Source: Lacihabitans sp. CS3-21
Lineage (GTDB): Bacteria; Bacteroidota; Bacteroidia; Cytophagales; Spirosomataceae
Reading direction: 5' to 3'
DNA: 37,237 nt
Assembly (NCBI RefSeq): GCF_024343675.1
Contig: NZ_RJUD01000025.1
Span: forward strand, 1 to 37,237
A model generated the notes under the pieces. That model worked only from the letters and a program-made list of their open reading frames with translations. It had not been told where the DNA came from and searched no databases. Every line of letters begins with the position of its first letter. The stretch's first letter is position 1. The translations under genes and the position numbers were made by a program. This document shows positions 1-8,360 of the stretch, one piece after another.

Positions 1-650
1 ATCCAACTGAAGTTGAGGCTCTGCGGCTGGGTAGGCCCCAGCTGGGCATTGTTTGTGGGTTGGTTGAGCAAGGGTGGGTAATTGAGTGCCAGGTTCATTC
101 TGAAACTGGCCGTGTTGGATACCTGCCTGTCGCGGTACAGCTCAAAGGCTCGTACTTCCCACTCGTAAGGTCCTGGCGGCAAGCCTACTCCAGTAAACAA
201 GTCGGCCAGCTCTATGCCTTGTGTTTCGAGGTTGGCAGGGCTAAAATTGTCGCTCAGCTCGAGGCCAGAAAGCGTCTGGGGCCGTCCCGGGCTAAGCGTA
301 ATGGGTTGGGCCGTAAAAAAATCTCCAGGATTTTCAATGACAAGGCCCGGCCCTTTGAGGCGTATCTGTAGCACCACATCGAGGGTGGGTTTGGTGTTGT
401 CTCTCAACAACAACGTCACCTTAAAACGCTGTGGACTATTCTGGTAGTCGTAGAAACGGTTGGCATAAGGTGGAATAATGCTTATGCGGCAGTCTACAGG
501 GTATTGTTGTGCGGTAGCGGTAAGGCTGGTGAAGAAAAGGGAAAAGCATAGCCGAATCATCGAACTGCTCCAGACCATTCTCCTTTGAAAGGACGGAATT
601 TTTAGAATTTCTTTTTTAAGAAAATCAAAAAGTGGTTTTAGCATTTTCAT
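1..650 (-). CDS. TANFOR-like secreted protein, 5'-terminal part (runs off left edge)
   Basis: This reading frame has no stop before the window edge and gives about 216 residues. The chosen ATG (648-650) overlaps the TGA of the upstream gene as ATGA, which suggests translational coupling. A second in-frame ATG at 564-566 would give a more usual leader. A signal peptide (core near IRLCFSLFFTSLTATAQ, about residues 32-48) precedes a mature start at QQYPVDCRISIIPPYANRF. The pattern of an early 'PPYA', 'KVTLLLRDNTKPTLDVVLQI', 'PITLSPGRPQTLSG', 'LPPGPYEWEVRAFEL' and 'VSNTASF' followed by 'NYPPLLNQPTNNAQL' resembles what I recall of TANFOR-domain proteins of Bacteroidota. That match is from memory. 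The function of the family is unknown to me; export to the envelope is inferred. Base composition is about 50-60% GC over several lines counted by eye, clearly above the rest of the operon. Confidence 0.72.
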   Translation of the reverse strand, partial: MKMLKPLFDFLKKEILKIPSFQRRMVWSSSMIRLCFSLFFTSLTATAQQYPVDCRISIIPPYANRFYDYQNSPQRFKVTLLLRDNTKPTLDVVLQIRLKGPGLVIENPGDFFTAQPITLSPGRPQTLSGLELSDNFSPANLETQGIELADLFTGVGLPPGPYEWEVRAFELYRDRQVSNTASFRMNLALNYPPLLNQPTNNAQLGPTQPQSLNFSW

Positions 651-2665
651 TTTTTAGTGGGTAAAGTGGTGGTGAAAACTGCTGAAATCTGCGAACGGCT
701 GTTGTCTTCAAACAATGCCATTATGCGGTATTTATATGGTGTATTTTGGCTCAAGTTTTGGTCGAGATATGACCCATGTTGACCTGAAAAAACCTGGTAG
801 GGAGTCACGCTGCCGTCTGCGGGTCCTTGGCGATAAAGCGTGTATTTCTTAACTTTTCTATTGGGTATTGGCCAGGTTATTTTTATGGTGTTGGCATCGG
901 GGTCAGGCTCAAATTTCAGATCACTAATGGCTTTGCGAATGCCAGAAAAAGTGCTTGCAAGTCTGATGTGGCTACTGTCGGCTTTTAGACCAGCCAAATC
1001 AACGGGTACAAGTGAATAGACATATTCTGTATTTTCGGCGGCTGTGGAATCTAAAAATGATTTCATACTGTGCTCTGGGTCAAATTTCGCCAAAATCAGA
1101 CGGGTGGTATCCTTAACTGACCTTCGCAAGAGCAAAGTATAGGCCAAGTCTATGCTAGGGCTATTGGCCCATTCGAGATAAACGGCGGTATCGCTGAGTT
1201 CAAAGTGGGTAAAATTTGCAGCTGCTGGAGCCAGAGTGTCTGGTCTTATCAATACCAGGGTATCGGCAGGCTTCGATACATTGAGCCTTAAATCCACCGC
1301 CACGAGGGTATAATATAGTTTTTTGTTGAGCAAATTGAGGGCAACAGAAGTGCTAAAAGTGCTGTCTTTGCTGAGGGTAGGAGTAAGCACACTAAACTCG
1401 GCCTCAGGACTATCCGCATAATAAATTCTGTAGCCTGCCAAATCCTTCTCTTTGTTGGCTTTCCAGGATAGATGCACACCACCATCAGGAGCAATTTCTG
1501 AGGTTTTCCATAAGGGTTGGTTTGGTGGTATAGAATCTTCAAGCTGAACAAATTGGGCCAAGGAAAAGTGGTTATTGCCTTCCCAATCGGCAATGGCCAG
1601 TTTATAGTAGCCTTCAGTTAGCGGCTTTTTATCGGCGTAGGTCCGAAGTTCTCTTTTTACCCTTGTATATTCTACAAAGTTGGTATCTGGCTTGTCAGAT
1701 CTAAAAATGCCAAAACCGCGAATATCAAAATTTAAAGAATCGGGAAATACCCAGCTTAGCTCAACTTGGCCATCGGTATTTATGGTGTGCTTCAATTGTG
1801 CTTGGGGTAGTCTATCTCTGAAGGCGTAAAGGTAAGTCGTATCAGAAGGCTCTGAAAGCTGACCAAATGGAGTAATGGCCCTTATTCTAAAATAGTACGG
1901 GTGGTAAAATTTTGGTGCTTTTAATGCATAAGTTATCAATATATTACCTGCATCATCAGTTTCGTCTCCAGCTACTATGGGTGCATCGGTGGTGGGTCTC
2001 CAAGTTCTTTGACTGTTGTCTGACATTTCTACCACAAAAGCACTTTGAAGCAATGGGTCTGTCATTCTCCATTTAAAATTAAAAGTGGAGTCTTTGTAGG
2101 TACTTTCCAAAAGTTTTGGTGCTTGTAAGATTGTGTATTCACTTGGAATAACTTTTTGCGTAAAAGCTATTTTTCCTCCTTCCATAATTACTAAATAGGC
2201 ATAAGTACGGTTGCTTGCAATTGTGCTATCAATAAAATATTGCCCCATGGCTTGAGCAATATCTGCTTCCATATGGCTCATCTGGAGTGCCAATGCCAAA
2301 TAGAGGTTTTGTTGGGTAGTGTCTGCCGTATAAGGTTTTTCCTGTATTTTTTTTACTACTTGAGCATACGAAGAATGGGTATTCCAAGCTGCATTAGGTA
2401 ATGGCCTGATCGTTTGTTTATTCAGACGTTTAACAGTTCCTAAACTATCCTGAGCCTCGTATCTGTATATATCATAGCCTTTTTGGGCTCCTTGCTGCCA
2501 GGTTTTATAATCGAGCGGCATCCAACGCAATATCACGCGGTGAGGCTCCACTTTGGCAACCAAACCCAAAGATTTCTCTTGAGATTGAACTTTCAGGGTC
2601 AGGAGCATCAAAGTAATAAATAGGTATCTTTTCATAGTTGTATTATTTATTTTGTATTTGCCCAT
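647..2665 (-). CDS. Secreted fibronectin type III repeat protein
   Basis: The product has 672 residues. An N-terminal signal peptide (MKRYLFITLMLLTLKVQSQ from Met11) is followed by about six fibronectin-III-like units. Each is recognisable by a strand such as 'VILRWMPLD', 'FNFKWRM', 'VELSWVFPDS', 'VHLSWKANKEKDLAGYRIYY', 'VYLEWANSPSIDLAYTLLLR' or 'IKITWPIPNRKVKKYTLYR', and by a later 'Y.Y.I.A.' strand. No catalytic motif is visible, so a binding or structural role outside the inner membrane is inferred. The first ATG is favoured over Met11 because an AGGAGG lies 7 nt before it. The stop overlaps the start of the TANFOR-like gene (ATGA). The gap to the upstream 1864-residue gene is 100 bp, the longest inside this operon. 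There is no T9SS sorting domain at the C-terminus ('SQISAVFTTTLPTKK'). Confidence 0.85.
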   Translation of the reverse strand: MGKYKINNTTMKRYLFITLMLLTLKVQSQEKSLGLVAKVEPHRVILRWMPLDYKTWQQGAQKGYDIYRYEAQDSLGTVKRLNKQTIRPLPNAAWNTHSSYAQVVKKIQEKPYTADTTQQNLYLALALQMSHMEADIAQAMGQYFIDSTIASNRTYAYLVIMEGGKIAFTQKVIPSEYTILQAPKLLESTYKDSTFNFKWRMTDPLLQSAFVVEMSDNSQRTWRPTTDAPIVAGDETDDAGNILITYALKAPKFYHPYYFRIRAITPFGQLSEPSDTTYLYAFRDRLPQAQLKHTINTDGQVELSWVFPDSLNFDIRGFGIFRSDKPDTNFVEYTRVKRELRTYADKKPLTEGYYKLAIADWEGNNHFSLAQFVQLEDSIPPNQPLWKTSEIAPDGGVHLSWKANKEKDLAGYRIYYADSPEAEFSVLTPTLSKDSTFSTSVALNLLNKKLYYTLVAVDLRLNVSKPADTLVLIRPDTLAPAAANFTHFELSDTAVYLEWANSPSIDLAYTLLLRRSVKDTTRLILAKFDPEHSMKSFLDSTAAENTEYVYSLVPVDLAGLKADSSHIRLASTFSGIRKAISDLKFEPDPDANTIKITWPIPNRKVKKYTLYRQGPADGSVTPYQVFSGQHGSYLDQNLSQNTPYKYRIMALFEDNSRSQISAVFTTTLPTKK

Positions 2666-2672
2666 TTACCTT

Positions 2673-2678
2673 CCTCCT
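2673..2678 (-). promoter_or_regulatory. Perfect Shine-Dalgarno AGGAGG before the fibronectin gene
   Basis: On the minus strand AGGAGG stands 7 nt before the ATG at 2663-2665. Strong Shine-Dalgarno sites are uncommon in Bacteroidota, and this one supports the upstream start (MGKYKIN) rather than Met11. Confidence 0.6.
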
Positions 2679-2681
2679 AAA

Positions 2682-2703
2682 GTTGGTCGAGATGCCGACC
2701 AAC
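2682..2703 (-). promoter_or_regulatory. Intercistronic hairpin just upstream of the AGGAGG site
   Basis: A perfect 8-bp inverted repeat (GTTGGTCG / CGACCAAC, 6-nt loop) ends 3 nt before the AGGAGG. On the minus strand it is followed by only three T residues, so it is a weak terminator at best. Candidate roles are mRNA stabilisation or processing between the 1864-residue gene and the fibronectin gene, or control of ribosome access. Confidence 0.5.
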
Positions 2704-2765
2704 CAATAGAAATGGGGTTATTTTAATGAACAGTTTATAATCTATTTGATGGATTTTTGCATGTT

Positions 2766-5700
2766 TCAATAATATCCGTTGGTGTAAAAATTTGCATTAT
2801 AATTACTAAAATTTATAAAGCTGTTATAGCTGTTGTAGCTATTATAGTCGTTATAATTATTATTCGAGTTGGTATTGTTGCTTACAGGTACCAAACCATT
2901 GATGGTGATTGAACCAGACTTGGTTTCACAGCCTTCTCTGGTGCATCGGGCAGTGGCAACATAATTTCCATTGATGGTAATAGTTCTATCAGCGGAGCTT
3001 GAACCGGTATCCCAGCTTAAAGTTGATCCACCAGGACAGCTCGCATGTAATACGGTCGATTGACCATAATATACATCGTAGTTGTCAGCATAAACATTGG
3101 GCTGATGATGGCCTTCACATGGATCTGTAACGTTTATATAAATACTAGCCGATTGGTTTTCACAATGTGATTTTATGCAAGTCACCGTGTAATATCTAGA
3201 AGAATTAGGGCTCACCGTCAGGTTTTGACCTTCATCTCCAGTATCCCATGAATAAGAACTTCCAGCAATACAACCATATGCACCCAAACTTACTTGTTGT
3301 CCTGTATTGATTTGCGAATTTCCACTTATTGAAGGCGAGGCCAAATGGGAGCAAGGGTCAGCTGGTGGAGGAATGGCTTCTACATATACGCCGCCCAACC
3401 TATCTTCGCAACCAGTCTTCACACATTTAATGTTGTAGTACGTTGATTTTTCTACCGTTGTTGAGGTACTCTGTGCGTTCAAGCCAAGATCTGTCCAACT
3501 GTATTGGCTTCCATCAGCACAGCCGTTGGCTGATAAATCTACCCTTGTTCCTACATAAACGTTGCTGTTACTAACCCAAGCATTAGGATTAGAAATGCCC
3601 TCACATGGATGGTGGTTATTCTTATTTTCGTCGGTATTTTCAGGATTAGGGTTGGTTTCAGTATTTCCATTTGAACTTCCAGAACTAGAATTATTTTCAT
3701 TGTTATTCTGGGTACTGCCATTGTTTCCAGACGAGGCAATTGAATTGTTTTGTCCACTGATATCAGCAGGAGGGACATCCGCTGTTACGTTTATGGTTAC
3801 AAAAGTTTTTTTGGCTTCACAGTTTAGGAGTTTGCATGCAAGTGTATATTGCTGTGTTTCGTTTGGCGTAACCGACCAATTCGCTCCAATATAGGTATCA
3901 TTCCAGAGATAAGAGGTGTTAATGGCACATCCAGACCCAGTTAAATTTACCGATTGCCCTTTTATGATGTTTTTGTTCGAAACAATTATTTGTGGGTTAG
4001 AGGGGTCAATACAATTGTTTATGACAGTTTTTCCAGGGTCAGTAACAACGCTGAAATCAATTTTATTGAAAAGATTATGGATGTATTCATCTATATTAAT
4101 TTTTTCAGAGTAGCCTTGGATTTTCTTACATTTTTCGCTGGCGGCTTGCATTATGGATTCGCATTGTTTTTTTAATTCATCAATTACGGTTTGACATTCT
4201 TTTTCAGCTGCTTTCATTATTACATCGCAGTCTGCTTGTGCTTTTGCCATTATTTGATCCGATGTATTTATTGCGAAGTCAACTTCATCTTGCTTTAGTT
4301 TACCATAAAAAATGCTTAAATCTTCTTTTTTGTCTTTTATCTTAGATTCTGCCTCTTTTCTAAAATTTAAGCAAGCAATTTGGCTATCTCTAAATCCTTC
4401 TGGAGTGCCTTGCCATGAGAAGGTGGACGAACAATAGCCTTTGTATATATTCAGAATATCTTCCGTGTATTGCTCAAGTTCATCTTTGGCTTTTTGTTGT
4501 AATTCTTCAATGTTTTTCCCTCCTTTTTCGAGGACTTCTATTGCCTCTTTTTCAGCTTTGTCCACAACATCATCCACTTCTTTTAAAGCTTTTTTTAGAA
4601 TTTTTCCAATAGTTGAATCTGCATTGGCAGTTGCATTATTTACTCCTGTAGTCATTTCTCCACCAATTTTCTTCAGTGAGTCTAAACCTGCCTGAGAGCA
4701 GTCTGAACAATTTGCTATAAATGCCGCGGCTACAGAGTCGGCAGTATTATTAAGAGCATTTACAATATTGTCGGTTTTTTCCTGTATCTGTTTTGCCGCT
4801 TCCGCTGCTCTATCTTTTATGGCTTGGGCATCAGCTGCTATTTTGGCTTTGTGGCCTTCCAGTTCTTCTTTCATTTCTGCATCAGTCTTGGTTGCAATAA
4901 ACATTAAAGTAACAGGCTCTTCTACATAGCCACCCTCTATTTGAGCAGGCGTAAGTGATCCATTTTGATTTAAAAACACTTGGGCTTTGGATTTCATGTA
5001 CACTTTCTGAAAAGCAGGAAATGGCTTTTCAGGGGTAAAAGTCAGCACATCTTCTTTGATAGAGGTAGTTCCGGCTAGAATTTCCCCCTTTTCAGTTTTA
5101 ACCTCTACAGGGTTTAATTTTAATTGATATTTCCCCTCAAAAGAAGGGTCCTCAATGTCTTTATCAAAAGCCTCTGTACCTGTAATTTTAGGAATTGTAT
5201 TTGGACTAACCTGTGCTCCAAATTCAGGGAATTTGGTTTTTATTAAGCTTAAATTTTCCAAAAATTGATCGCTCTTTGCTACTTCACAATCTTCTCCTAG
5301 GGTAAAACCAACATTGAATCTGAATTTTTTCATCAAAGCTCTGAAAGATACGGCTACTTGTCCGGTGGCATAGGTGGGATTTGGGGAAGCAGCCCTGAGC
5401 AACGCACCTGCATCAAGCGACAGTACATTAAAACCGAAGGCCTTGGCAGCAAATGATGCCATGGCATAAAGCTGGCCCATGGCCCGCCAATTGTTTACAC
5501 CTAATGGTTGACCAGGTCTATTGGAACAATAGAAGCCATCGTCATATTTAATCAACATAAAATCAAATCCTGCTTGGGCATAAACACTGAAATCAAGTAT
5601 TCCTAAAATATTTAAACGTGGCGGTTGAAAAAAGACTGCTCCACCTAAGGCAATACCTCTTCCCGTGGCTACTGTAGATGGCTCTATGTTGGCATTTCTT

Positions 5701-8360
5701 TCGCCTTTTTTTGAAGGGTATTTTACAAAAATATTGGGCTGAGGATCAGGTAAAGCAGCAATGCCATCGCCAATCATAAAATATCCATTTATAGGCGGAA
5801 GTGAAGGAGAGATAATAATAATCCTTGAGCTCAAAGGGGGCTCTCCGATATGTACAAACCATTTGTTTGGGGAGGATAAAAATGCCCCTACTGCCTGAAT
5901 ACCAAATGCTGGTGCAGTAAATGACACGCCCAGTTTGCCGTAATAAGAATCATTTTCAAAATCAAATTTTACAATAATTGATGCCTTTGTTCCATTTATA
6001 CCACCCTCGCCAGAAGGTGCAAATCTGTCAGAAATAATTTGAATTGTAGCTGGGTCATTGTCCAGTTTGCCTGCAATTCCACCCGATCTGCTCAAATCAC
6101 TATCTTTACACATCATTAGGTATTGTTGTATAATAATTTCTTTGTTCACACCAGAATTATCATTACCTGCAAAAGCTGCTCTGCCTATAAATCCAATTTT
6201 ACTGATTGCCCCATCGGCTCTCGTTTGTATTTCTAATCCGGCAGCAACTGCCATGCTGCTTCCTTTGCTAAAGGCAACAGCAAATCTGCCGCCCCATCCT
6301 GCAGAAAAGTTAGGCTCATAAGTTACTCCTGATAGGGTCTGAATAAATGGGTCAGATTTTGAGCTTGGAGCCATGTTTTTATACATTGAGCCTGCTAGAA
6401 AGTCTATTTTGAGACCCTTTGAGCTGTTTCCAGTTAGGAGTTGGGCATCTACCATCCAGTAGGGTTTTTGCTCAATGGATTTTCCAAACATGGCCACAGC
6501 GTCTAGTCCCATATTCCCGTTTGTAGAGAGATGTGCACTTAGGCGACCATAAAATCCATCTCCATAAACGGGATTTTTTCGCATAAACTTTAAGGTTCCA
6601 TCAAACGAAAACTTGGACAAATCGGCATGAACGTGGATAGCATCTACTCCAAAGCTATTTAATCGCCAAAAGTGTCTGCCGCCTATGTCATGAAGTTTGG
6701 ACTTAATAAAGAAACCGCCTTTGGCCTCAATTCCAGCTTTGTCGAGGTTGACATTAATGGCCATGCTCATTTTTGCATTTCCATCCATTACCTCAAACAC
6801 TGGAAGGGTTATATTAATATCAAAATTTGCCAGTTTTGAAGATTCTGAACTTTTTCTTCCGATATAACCCGCTGATAAATAAGGCATTCTTGTAGAAACA
6901 AAAAGTTTTTCAAAAACTACTTCAGAGATTTTTACTACGGTAGTGTCGTTGTCATTTTTTTGGCCGAGATTCATGGTGCCATTTAAAAAGGCATTGGCAT
7001 CAAAATCCCCTTCATTATAGATTAAACTTATTTTAGAAGATGGATCAAGATGAACTTTTGAAGCTTTTATGAAATCAAATTCGATGTCGTCTATATTGCT
7101 AACTGAAAAATTATAATAAGCTCGGCTTGGGTCAATTATTGCTTTGTAGGCAATTGCATTTTTTTCTTCATTTATTGAAAGCCGAATTTTACCTTCCAAA
7201 CCTCCTCCTTTTACTTTATTTTTTAAAATATGCAGCATGGCTGATTCTATAGAATAGTCCCAACCTTTCAGTTCTCCTGACTTCAAATCCAATACATTTT
7301 CAGCAGAAATGAACCCCGAGAATCCCAAATTGTCGATTATGATATTTTGTCCTCTAATGGTTAATGATTCACTTGAATTTCGCTTTTTGAAAGATTTAGG
7401 AAACCTAATTTTTACCTCATCGGCATATACGCCTTTCCAAAGTTCATGGTCAAGTTCGGAGCTATAGTTTTTTGGAAAAGATAAACCTGGTGTATTTTTT
7501 TGATCACTATAGTCAATGATTGCATTTTTTACCGAAAATCCGTAATCAGGGATATTGGGTAGTTGAAAATCCTGAATTGAAATTTTAAAAACCATCTCAT
7601 TCCAATCAAGTAAATTATCCGCAATAAATCTGGATTCAACATTACCACCTATTGGTTTACCACTAGCGGGATTTTCTGGTACGATTAAAGTCCTGTCAAA
7701 TATTACTTTTCCTTCTATGCTAAAACTTTCAAAACCATTACAACCAAAGTTTAATTTTCCAGCGATAAGGGAGAGTTTAATTTTTTCAAGATTTAAAATT
7801 TCTAAATCGTTATTATCTCCTAAAACCAAGTCAAGCGAACCGCTTGTAATTCCTCCTTGTCCTGTAAATTTTAAATCTAAAGCTTCAAAACATAAATATT
7901 CTTCATTTGGCATTGAAATCATGGCTTGCACAGTGATATAGTTGCCCTGAGGTGTGAAGACCAATTTATCTAATAGTATATCATAATTAACTCCTCCTTT
8001 GGTTTTGTTAATCACAATGGGCATAGCACTTACATATTGAAATGAGCCTAAATCATTTATTATTTTGCCAGCACGTTTGGTTGCCAAAATGGCTTGTCTA
8101 ATGCCTTCTGTTGAAAGTGAAGTACTTGCTAAATATTCTTCTGCATTTTCAAAAACAAAAAAGTGCTTACCATCATTTTGTGGGTAAATGGTTTCTCCAT
8201 TTTCCAAAGAAATGGGTTTGAGTCCAAGTTTTTTACAGTCTTGCTCTGAATAAACCCTGATGTTTTTTTCAGTTGCAAATAAATTGATTGTCACAAAAAT
8301 CATGAATAGTAAAATCAATACTGATTTCATCTGTTTGTTGTCTTTCAAAATTGTATTCAT
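2766..8360 (-). CDS. Giant secreted multidomain protein: beta-rich body, hendecad coiled coil, Ig-like domains, Asn/Tyr tail
   Basis: The product has 1864 residues and starts in an ATGA overlap with the upstream barrel gene. A signal peptide is present (hydrophobic core about residues 13-29, ending NLFATE). Residues 30 to about 1050 are beta-rich with no fold I can name. The segment with 'GALLRAASPNPTYATGQVAVSFRAL' style spacing recalls large proteins of other Bacteroidota (from memory). About 1050-1150 resembles an SbsA-type Ig-like domain ('LTFTPEKPFPAFQKVYMKS'). Residues about 1155-1420 are helical and charged, with several cysteines, including an 11-residue repeat near 1367-1420. Four Ig-like domains with paired Cys follow (about 1455-1525, 1588-1655, 1670-1743, 1750-1820), the first two separated by an Asn/Ser/Gly linker. 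The protein ends in an Asn/Tyr/Ser tail instead of a recognisable T9SS sorting domain. A structural component of a surface assembly is inferred; function is unknown. Confidence 0.88.
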   Translation of the reverse strand: MNTILKDNKQMKSVLILLFMIFVTINLFATEKNIRVYSEQDCKKLGLKPISLENGETIYPQNDGKHFFVFENAEEYLASTSLSTEGIRQAILATKRAGKIINDLGSFQYVSAMPIVINKTKGGVNYDILLDKLVFTPQGNYITVQAMISMPNEEYLCFEALDLKFTGQGGITSGSLDLVLGDNNDLEILNLEKIKLSLIAGKLNFGCNGFESFSIEGKVIFDRTLIVPENPASGKPIGGNVESRFIADNLLDWNEMVFKISIQDFQLPNIPDYGFSVKNAIIDYSDQKNTPGLSFPKNYSSELDHELWKGVYADEVKIRFPKSFKKRNSSESLTIRGQNIIIDNLGFSGFISAENVLDLKSGELKGWDYSIESAMLHILKNKVKGGGLEGKIRLSINEEKNAIAYKAIIDPSRAYYNFSVSNIDDIEFDFIKASKVHLDPSSKISLIYNEGDFDANAFLNGTMNLGQKNDNDTTVVKISEVVFEKLFVSTRMPYLSAGYIGRKSSESSKLANFDINITLPVFEVMDGNAKMSMAINVNLDKAGIEAKGGFFIKSKLHDIGGRHFWRLNSFGVDAIHVHADLSKFSFDGTLKFMRKNPVYGDGFYGRLSAHLSTNGNMGLDAVAMFGKSIEQKPYWMVDAQLLTGNSSKGLKIDFLAGSMYKNMAPSSKSDPFIQTLSGVTYEPNFSAGWGGRFAVAFSKGSSMAVAAGLEIQTRADGAISKIGFIGRAAFAGNDNSGVNKEIIIQQYLMMCKDSDLSRSGGIAGKLDNDPATIQIISDRFAPSGEGGINGTKASIIVKFDFENDSYYGKLGVSFTAPAFGIQAVGAFLSSPNKWFVHIGEPPLSSRIIIISPSLPPINGYFMIGDGIAALPDPQPNIFVKYPSKKGERNANIEPSTVATGRGIALGGAVFFQPPRLNILGILDFSVYAQAGFDFMLIKYDDGFYCSNRPGQPLGVNNWRAMGQLYAMASFAAKAFGFNVLSLDAGALLRAASPNPTYATGQVAVSFRALMKKFRFNVGFTLGEDCEVAKSDQFLENLSLIKTKFPEFGAQVSPNTIPKITGTEAFDKDIEDPSFEGKYQLKLNPVEVKTEKGEILAGTTSIKEDVLTFTPEKPFPAFQKVYMKSKAQVFLNQNGSLTPAQIEGGYVEEPVTLMFIATKTDAEMKEELEGHKAKIAADAQAIKDRAAEAAKQIQEKTDNIVNALNNTADSVAAAFIANCSDCSQAGLDSLKKIGGEMTTGVNNATANADSTIGKILKKALKEVDDVVDKAEKEAIEVLEKGGKNIEELQQKAKDELEQYTEDILNIYKGYCSSTFSWQGTPEGFRDSQIACLNFRKEAESKIKDKKEDLSIFYGKLKQDEVDFAINTSDQIMAKAQADCDVIMKAAEKECQTVIDELKKQCESIMQAASEKCKKIQGYSEKINIDEYIHNLFNKIDFSVVTDPGKTVINNCIDPSNPQIIVSNKNIIKGQSVNLTGSGCAINTSYLWNDTYIGANWSVTPNETQQYTLACKLLNCEAKKTFVTINVTADVPPADISGQNNSIASSGNNGSTQNNNENNSSSGSSNGNTETNPNPENTDENKNNHHPCEGISNPNAWVSNSNVYVGTRVDLSANGCADGSQYSWTDLGLNAQSTSTTVEKSTYYNIKCVKTGCEDRLGGVYVEAIPPPADPCSHLASPSISGNSQINTGQQVSLGAYGCIAGSSYSWDTGDEGQNLTVSPNSSRYYTVTCIKSHCENQSASIYINVTDPCEGHHQPNVYADNYDVYYGQSTVLHASCPGGSTLSWDTGSSSADRTITINGNYVATARCTREGCETKSGSITINGLVPVSNNTNSNNNYNDYNSYNSYNSFINFSNYNANFYTNGYY

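Noticed and set aside
60-371. A 103-codon plus-strand reading frame at the left edge
   Set aside because: It lies wholly within the TANFOR-like gene on the other strand, which has a signal peptide, an ATGA coupling and family-like sequence.
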